DNA of 6,790 nt from Desulfovibrio sp. Lineage in GTDB: Bacteria; Desulfobacterota; Desulfovibrionia; Desulfovibrionales; Desulfovibrionaceae. A program made the translations under genes and the position numbers. The notes beneath the pieces are model-generated. The model saw only the letters and a list, made by a program, of their open reading frames with translations. It had not been told where the DNA came from and made no database searches. Positions 1 through 6,790 of this stretch are shown here, one piece after another; positions within the stretch are counted from its first letter, which is position 1; each line of letters opens with the position of its first letter. The stretch is taken from NCBI GenBank assembly GCA_003525525.1, contig DQED01000190.1, forward strand, positions 1 to 6,790, in the 5' to 3' direction.

Positions 1-24
1 GCACTTTGAACTTGAAACCGCGTC

Positions 25-1020
25 ATGATTGCGCTGTTTCTGACCAACCTCGGCAACACCATTTCGGAATTCGCGGGCATCGCCGCGGGCATGGAGATCT
101 TCGGCGTCTCCAAGTTCGTGTCCGTGCCCATCGCCGCGGCGCTCGTCTGGCTGCTCATCGTCAAGGGCTCCTACCGGATCGTCGAGCGCGTGTTCCTCTT
201 CGCCTGCGTCATCTACCTGGCCTATCCCCTGGCCGCGCTCACCGCCGACGTGCCCTGGCTCGAGGTGGCCAAGGCGTCGGTGACGCCCTCGTTTAGGGCC
301 GACGGCGGCTACGTGGCCATGATGATCGGCCTCGTCGGCACGACCATCGCGCCCTGGATGCAGTTCTACCAGCAGGCCGCCGTGGTGGAGAAGGGCATCA
401 CGGCCGAGAACTACGGCTACACGCGCCTGGACGTCGTGATGGGCTGCTTTTTCGCCGTGGCCGTGGCGCTTTTCATCGTGGTGGCCTGCGCCGCCTCGAT
501 TTTCGTGCACGGCCAGTCCGTGGAGACCGCCGCGGACGCGGCCCGGGCGCTCGAACCGCTGGTCGGGCGCTACGCCTCGGGGCTGTTCGCGGTGGGGCTC
601 ATCAACGCCTCGCTGTTCGCGGCCGGCGTGCTGCCGCTGTCCACGGCCTACTACATCTGCGAGGCCATGGGCTGGGAGCTCGGCATCGACAAGGATTTCC
701 GCAAGGCCCCGGAGTTCTTCTGGCTGTTCACCTTGAGCGTGGTCGTCGGGGCGCTCACCATCCTGGTCCCGGGCATGCCGCTTCTGGCGGTCATGTACGT
801 GTCCCAGGTGGTCAACGGCGTGGTGCTGCCCTTCGTGCTCATCCTCATGCTGCTGCTCGTCAACGACAAGCGGCTCATGGGCGCGTTCGTCAACGGCCCG
901 GTCTTCAACACCGTGGCCTGGGCCACGGTGGCGGGGCTCATCGGCCTGACCGCGCTCATGACCCTGGACACGCTCTGGCCCGGGGCCATCGGCAGGATGG
1001 TGTCCCTCGTCGCGGGATAG
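25..1020 (+). CDS. NRAMP-family (SLC11) divalent metal transporter, N-terminally incomplete
   Basis: Inner-membrane proton-coupled divalent cation transporter family (Mn2+, Fe2+ or Mg2+). The 331 visible residues are strongly hydrophobic, with about nine membrane segments matching NRAMP TM3 onward. TM3 carries the ISEFAGIAAG motif (residues 13-22) and TM6 carries TTIAPWMQFYQQ (106-117). Full NRAMP proteins have about 400-440 residues, so roughly 80 residues, including TM1 with the metal-binding DPGN motif, are absent. In this frame stops occur at 7-9 and 13-15, just before the first ATG at 25, and no Shine-Dalgarno precedes that ATG. Either the gene is frameshifted near position 24 or it is a truncated copy. 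In the TM6 motif (MPH in classical NRAMP) Ala109 and Trp111 replace the metal-ligand Met and the His, as I recall for NRAMP-related Mg transporters. The metal is therefore uncertain. The gene ends with TAG and converges on the CheC gene. The family call is firm; an intact, functional gene is not. Confidence 0.85.
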   Translation: MIALFLTNLGNTISEFAGIAAGMEIFGVSKFVSVPIAAALVWLLIVKGSYRIVERVFLFACVIYLAYPLAALTADVPWLEVAKASVTPSFRADGGYVAMMIGLVGTTIAPWMQFYQQAAVVEKGITAENYGYTRLDVVMGCFFAVAVALFIVVACAASIFVHGQSVETAADAARALEPLVGRYASGLFAVGLINASLFAAGVLPLSTAYYICEAMGWELGIDKDFRKAPEFFWLFTLSVVVGALTILVPGMPLLAVMYVSQVVNGVVLPFVLILMLLLVNDKRLMGAFVNGPVFNTVAWATVAGLIGLTALMTLDTLWPGAIGRMVSLVAG

Positions 1021-1089
1021 TTCACGGACCGGCGTCGCTGTCGGGGCATGCGGCGGGCCGTTGCGGGCGTCCGGGAAGGGCGGCGGGCG
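1021..1089. other. convergent intergenic spacer, no clear terminator
   Basis: This 69-bp gap separates the ends of the convergent NRAMP and CheC genes. It is GC-rich and contains a short direct repeat of GCGGGC, but I see no strong stem with a T tract on either strand. The best candidate is a 5-bp CCGGC/GTCGG stem with a wobble pair, which is too weak to call. Termination here may be Rho-dependent (inference). Confidence 0.4.
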
Positions 1090-1680
1090 TTACGCGCCGG
1101 CCAGGGCGTCGATGGCGGCGAGCAGCGAATCGAAGGAGGAGAGGCTGAAGATGATGAGCACCTCGCCTTCGATGAGGTGGTCCTTCATGCTGAACTGGGT
1201 GCGGGCGACGAGGATCATGCCCGTGCCCTGGCCGATGATGCCCGAAATGTCGTCCTCGATGAAGTCCGGCGGGGAATAGCGCAGGGGCTCGCGCAGGATG
1301 TTGGCGATGGAGCCCATGACGCCGTTTAAGACGATGTTGCCCACTTCCTGGAGCGTGCCCCGGCGCATGGCCTCGTCGTCGGCCAGGCCTTCTTCCTTGC
1401 CGAGCACCACGGCCACGAGCTTTGAGGCGGATTCGGGCGGGAAGATCAGGGCGCTGACGCCGGCGAATTCGCCGGTGAATCCCAGCTGGACCGCGGAAAA
1501 GACGGAAGTGGGCCGCTCGGCGTAAAGCTCTCCCACCTGGGTCTGGGTCAGCACCCGCAACACCGGCACCTGGAGCTGGATGTGGGTGTTGACCATCTGG
1601 TTGAGCATGCCTGCGGCGCGGCCGACGCCGATGTTGATGAGCTCCTGCAGGATGTCGAGTTGTAAGGGAGAAAGGGGCAT
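1090..1680 (-). CDS. cheC: CheC-family CheY-P phosphatase
   Basis: Cytoplasmic 196-residue protein of the CheC/CheX/FliY phosphatase family, which removes phosphate from CheY-like receivers. The two pseudo-symmetric signature helices are visible. The first has D9, E13 and N16 (LDILQELINIG). The second has E112 and N115 (LQEVGNIVLNG), with Gly108 where Asp or Ser is usual. Two active-site ExxN motifs are the CheC pattern; the length (about 200 residues) is normal and there is no FliN-like tail, so it is not FliY. It is the last gene of the minus-strand operon, starting 22 nt after the receiver stop. Upstream of its ATG there is no good Shine-Dalgarno, which suggests translational coupling. The obvious substrate is the receiver encoded just before it (inference). 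CheC usually works with CheD in chemotaxis, and no CheD is seen here. Confidence 0.88.
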   Translation of the reverse strand: MPLSPLQLDILQELINIGVGRAAGMLNQMVNTHIQLQVPVLRVLTQTQVGELYAERPTSVFSAVQLGFTGEFAGVSALIFPPESASKLVAVVLGKEEGLADDEAMRRGTLQEVGNIVLNGVMGSIANILREPLRYSPPDFIEDDISGIIGQGTGMILVARTQFSMKDHLIEGEVLIIFSLSSFDSLLAAIDALAGA

Positions 1681-1702
1681 GGCTGTGTCGCGCCGCCGGG
1701 TT

Positions 1703-2068
1703 CTAGCGGTCGAAAGGTTCCAGGGCTTCGCGCAGGGAAGCGGCGTCCACGGGTTTGTTGAGGAAGCAGACGGCGCCGAGTTCCAGGCAGCGGTTGCGCG
1801 TGGATTCCTGGATGTCGGCGGTCACCACGATGACGGCAATGTGCGGCAGTTCCTTGGACAGGATTTCCATGACGGCAAGACCGCCCGGGTCCGGCATGTT
1901 GAGATCGAGCAGCACGGCTTTGGGCCCGTGTTCCCTGGCCTGACGCAGGCATTCCTGGCCGTCCTTGGCCTCGATGACGTCGAACCCCGCTTCCTTGGCC
2001 ACTTTGGCAGCCTGGAAGCGTTGGAACATGGAGTCGTCGGCGATCAGCAATAGGGGCATGGCGGGCAT
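1703..2068 (-). CDS. single-domain CheY-like response regulator
   Basis: A 121-residue stand-alone receiver domain, cytoplasmic, with no output domain. Numbered from the ATG at 2068, the acidic pair is D11/D12 (IADDSMFQ), the phosphoacceptor is D55 (VLLDLNMPD), the switch Thr is T83 (VVTADIQ) and the conserved Lys is K105 (LNKPVD). All residues needed for phosphorylation are present. The start at 2068 is preferred because GGAGAG lies about 9 nt upstream. An ATG at 2059 and a GTG at 2116 are also in frame, and the GTG would add a non-conserved leader. The gene lies 63 nt after the hybrid kinase and 22 nt before cheC. It is therefore the likely terminal acceptor of the HPt domain and the likely CheC substrate (inference). 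It could act by protein-protein contact, as CheY does, or as a phosphate sink. Confidence 0.9.
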   Translation of the reverse strand: MPAMPLLLIADDSMFQRFQAAKVAKEAGFDVIEAKDGQECLRQAREHGPKAVLLDLNMPDPGGLAVMEILSKELPHIAVIVVTADIQESTRNRCLELGAVCFLNKPVDAASLREALEPFDR

Positions 2069-2131
2069 CCTGTGCCGCTCTCCGGATGGCGCGGCGTTAA
2101 GGGTTTTTCCTGTCACCTCGGAGGCGGTGCG

Positions 2132-5707
<3,576 letters not shown>

Positions 5708-5724
5708 ATTTGAAATGTATCAAA

Positions 5725-5745
5725 ACACGTAATGGGATTACGTGT
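5725..5745. promoter_or_regulatory. perfect 9-3-9 palindrome, probable operator
   Basis: The arms ACACGTAAT (5725-5733) and ATTACGTGT (5737-5745) are exact reverse complements around a GGG spacer. A 21-bp dyad of this size is typical for a dimeric helix-turn-helix regulator. It overlaps the spacer and -10 box of the kinase promoter. Its centre (5735) lies about 64 bp upstream of the predicted start of the divergent binding-protein transcript. The kinase's own XRE domain is the most economical candidate binder (inference). Confidence 0.65.
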
Positions 5746-5757
5746 AAAGGGTGTCAA
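5729..5757 (-). promoter_or_regulatory. predicted sigma-70 promoter of the kinase operon
   Basis: On the minus strand a perfect TTGACA -35 box (5757-5752) is followed after 17 nt by a weak CATTAC -10 box (5734-5729). Transcription would begin near 5722, leaving about 15 nt before the GTG at 5707 or about 36 nt before the ATG at 5686. An alternative pair, TTTACA with TTTGAT 18 nt later, is also possible and would give a nearly leaderless GTG. The palindrome at 5725-5745 covers the spacer and the -10 box. Confidence 0.55.
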
Positions 5758-5764
5758 GCATGTT

Positions 5765-5792
5765 TTGGGCGTGCTGTCATTTCTAATATAAT
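5765..5792 (+). promoter_or_regulatory. predicted sigma-70 promoter of the TupA-like gene
   Basis: A perfect TATAAT -10 box lies at 5787-5792. The best -35 match is TTGGGC at 5765-5770, sharing only TTG with consensus, at a 16-nt spacing. A good -10 with a poor -35 suggests that an activator helps. Transcription would start near 5799 and give a leader of about 86 nt that contains the inverted repeat at 5814-5847. Confidence 0.55.
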
Positions 5793-5813
5793 CATTCGAT
5801 TTTACAGAGAATT

Positions 5814-5847
5814 AAGAATCACGTCCTGGACGTAAATCGTGATTCTT
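5814..5847 (+). promoter_or_regulatory. leader inverted repeat with nested palindrome
   Basis: AAGAATCACG (5814-5823) and CGTGATTCTT (5838-5847) are perfect 10-bp reverse complements around a 14-nt loop. Nested inside is a second palindrome, ACGTCC-T-GGACGT (5821-5833). The two pairings share bases 5821-5823 and so compete if formed in RNA. The element is in the predicted 5' leader of the TupA-like gene, ending 24 nt before its Shine-Dalgarno. It has no T tract, so it does not look like an intrinsic terminator. It could be a downstream operator or an RNA structure. Confidence 0.5.
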
Positions 5848-5871
5848 GATACCGATGACGCAAAACAACAC

Positions 5872-5877
5872 GGGAGG
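5872..5877 (+). promoter_or_regulatory. Shine-Dalgarno that sets the start of the TupA-like gene
   Basis: GGGAGG lies 7 nt before the ATG at 5885. It selects this start over in-frame upstream codons near 5846, and the chosen start gives a clean signal peptide directly from residue 1. Confidence 0.85.
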
Positions 5878-5884
5878 TTCCGCC

Positions 5885-6745
5885 ATGTTCCGCATCCGCA
5901 CCCGCATTCTCTGCCTCGCCGCTTTCTGCATCCTGTGCGCCACCACGGCCCTGGCCGGCCCCAAAGTGGAGGCGGGCTACGGCAACGGCCCCAAAACATT
6001 CACCCTGGCCACCGGCAGCCCCGGCGAGCTGGGGCTGCTCGAACAACTCGGCCAGGCCTACTGCGCCAAGGCCGGCTGCCGCCTCGACTGGGTCAAAGCC
6101 GGCTCCGGACAGTCCCTCGACATGCTCAAGAACGGCGAAGTGGACATGATCATGGTCCACGCCCCCGCCGCCGAGAAAAAAGCCGTGGCCGAAGGCTGGG
6201 CCGGCTGCCCCACCCTCATCGGCTCCAACGAGTTCTTTATCGTCGGCCCCGCAAACGACCCCGCCGGCATCGCCAAAGCCAAATCCGCCGCCGACGCCTA
6301 CAAGGCCATCGCCGATGCCAAGGCGAAATTCTACTCCCGCGGCGACAATTCCGGCACCCACAAAAAAGAACTGGGCATCTGGAAGGACGCCGGCATCACG
6401 CCCGCAGGCGACTGGTACATCGTCACCAAAGACTTCATGACCGCGACCCTCAAACGCGCCAACGACGAGGGCGGCTACTTCATGACCGACAGCAGCACCT
6501 GGGCCGCCGAACAGAAAAACATGCCCAAACTCAAAATCCTCTTCTCCGGCGACAAGAAACTCGTAAATACCTACCACGCCCTGTGCGGCCAGAAAGACGG
6601 CAAACCGGCCTCGGAAACCGCCGTCGGTTTCATCACCTTCGTCGCCTCGCCCGAAGGCCAGAACATCATCCGCTCCTTCGGTAAGGACAAGCACGGCGAA
6701 GCCCTCTACAACGACGCCGCCTACGCCCAGAAGTACGTCGATTGA
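5885..6745 (+). CDS. TupA-like periplasmic oxyanion (tungstate-type) binding protein
   Basis: Exported solute-binding protein of 286 residues, similar to TupA, the tungstate receptor of the TupABC ABC importer. An Arg-rich N-terminus and hydrophobic core (residues 1-24) end in TALA|G, a good signal-peptidase I site. Family signatures are the GSGQSLDMLKNGEVDMIMVHAPAAE block (about 73-97), SRGDNSGTHKKEL (151-163) and a C-terminal SPEGQNIIRSFGKD (255-268). In classical TupA the first anion-contact loop reads TTTS after a beta strand. Here it is LATGSPGELG (41-50), a replacement with about one residue lost, so the ligand may differ from tungstate. The mature protein has four cysteines (C60, C65, C108, C234) and could form disulfides. 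No tupB/tupC permease or ATPase gene starts in the 45 bp that follow, and a hairpin begins 4 nt after the stop, so it may be monocistronic. The family is firm; the ligand is not. Confidence 0.85.
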   Translation: MFRIRTRILCLAAFCILCATTALAGPKVEAGYGNGPKTFTLATGSPGELGLLEQLGQAYCAKAGCRLDWVKAGSGQSLDMLKNGEVDMIMVHAPAAEKKAVAEGWAGCPTLIGSNEFFIVGPANDPAGIAKAKSAADAYKAIADAKAKFYSRGDNSGTHKKELGIWKDAGITPAGDWYIVTKDFMTATLKRANDEGGYFMTDSSTWAAEQKNMPKLKILFSGDKKLVNTYHALCGQKDGKPASETAVGFITFVASPEGQNIIRSFGKDKHGEALYNDAAYAQKYVD

Positions 6746-6748
6746 TCT

Positions 6749-6788
6749 CCGGGGCGCTGCCCCGGACCCCGGCAGGGCTCTGCCCTGC
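6749..6788. repeat. two tandem GC hairpins (REP-like / possible terminator)
   Basis: Hairpin 1 pairs CCGGGGC (6749-6755) with GCCCCGG (6759-6765) around GCT. Hairpin 2 pairs GCAGGGC (6772-6778) with GCCCTGC (6782-6788) around TCT. Both have perfect 7-bp stems and 3-nt loops. The units are related and offset by about 23 bp, with GGACCCC between them. Hairpins of this style recur in intergenic regions of high-GC proteobacteria, including Desulfovibrio (general knowledge). They start 4 nt after the TupA-like stop. No T tract is seen before the window ends, so intrinsic termination is unproven. Confidence 0.7.
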
Positions 6789-6790
6789 AC

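Noticed and set aside
6..296. Alternative-frame ORF starting at TTG over the NRAMP start
   Set aside because: Beyond position 25 it is Arg-rich and unlike any membrane protein, while the overlapping frame is clear NRAMP. Only its first residues were kept, as a clue to a frameshift.
5725..5745. ModE-type molybdate operator
   Set aside because: A molybdate/tungstate regulator site would fit next to a TupA-like gene, but the arms do not match the ModE half-site pattern I know (CGnTATAT-like).
5814..5847. Intrinsic terminator or known riboswitch (for example the Moco/Wco type)
   Set aside because: No T tract follows the stem, and the element is too short and lacks the multi-helix layout of that riboswitch class as far as I can judge by eye.
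5819..6790. Long Gly/Val/Ala-rich open frame on the minus strand opposite the TupA-like gene
   Set aside because: The plus-strand frame has a ribosome site, a signal peptide and family motifs; the minus frame is its shadow.

Overview
The window is GC-rich, densely coding bacterial DNA. Its codon bias, the family composition and the tandem GC hairpins at the right edge resemble Desulfovibrionaceae (Desulfovibrio / Solidesulfovibrio-like sulfate reducers). That placement is an inference from protein style, not from a marker gene.

Layout, left to right. (1) 25-1020 (+): the C-terminal three quarters of an NRAMP-family (SLC11) divalent-metal transporter. The segment before its first ATG is out of frame and carries in-frame stops. 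(2) A three-gene operon on the minus strand, read right to left: a 1191-residue soluble hybrid histidine kinase (5707-2132) with an XRE-type helix-turn-helix at its N-terminus, then a single-domain CheY-like receiver (2068-1703), then a CheC-family phosphatase (1680-1090). It converges on the NRAMP gene. (3) A 177-bp AT-richer divergent intergenic region (5708-5884). It holds a perfect 9-3-9 palindrome sitting in the kinase promoter, a TATAAT promoter facing the other way, and a second perfect inverted repeat in the leader of the rightward gene. (4) 5885-6745 (+): an exported TupA-like (tungstate-type) periplasmic binding protein with an altered ligand loop. (5) 6749-6788: two tandem 7-bp-stem GC hairpins, a REP-like or terminator-like element cut by the window edge.

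Proposed working of the central module (inference): signals sensed by three PAS domains and one GAF domain drive autophosphorylation at H697. Phosphate passes to D986 of the internal receiver, to H1135 of the HPt domain and on to D55 of the free receiver, which CheC dephosphorylates. No chemotaxis gene (CheA, CheW, MCP, CheD) is in the window. The kinase itself carries a DNA-binding domain, and the palindrome in its own promoter is a natural candidate target. The same site lies about 64 bp upstream of the predicted start of the divergent binding-protein transcript, so one site could control both directions. This DNA-binding hybrid kinase with receiver and CheC is the most interesting system in the window.
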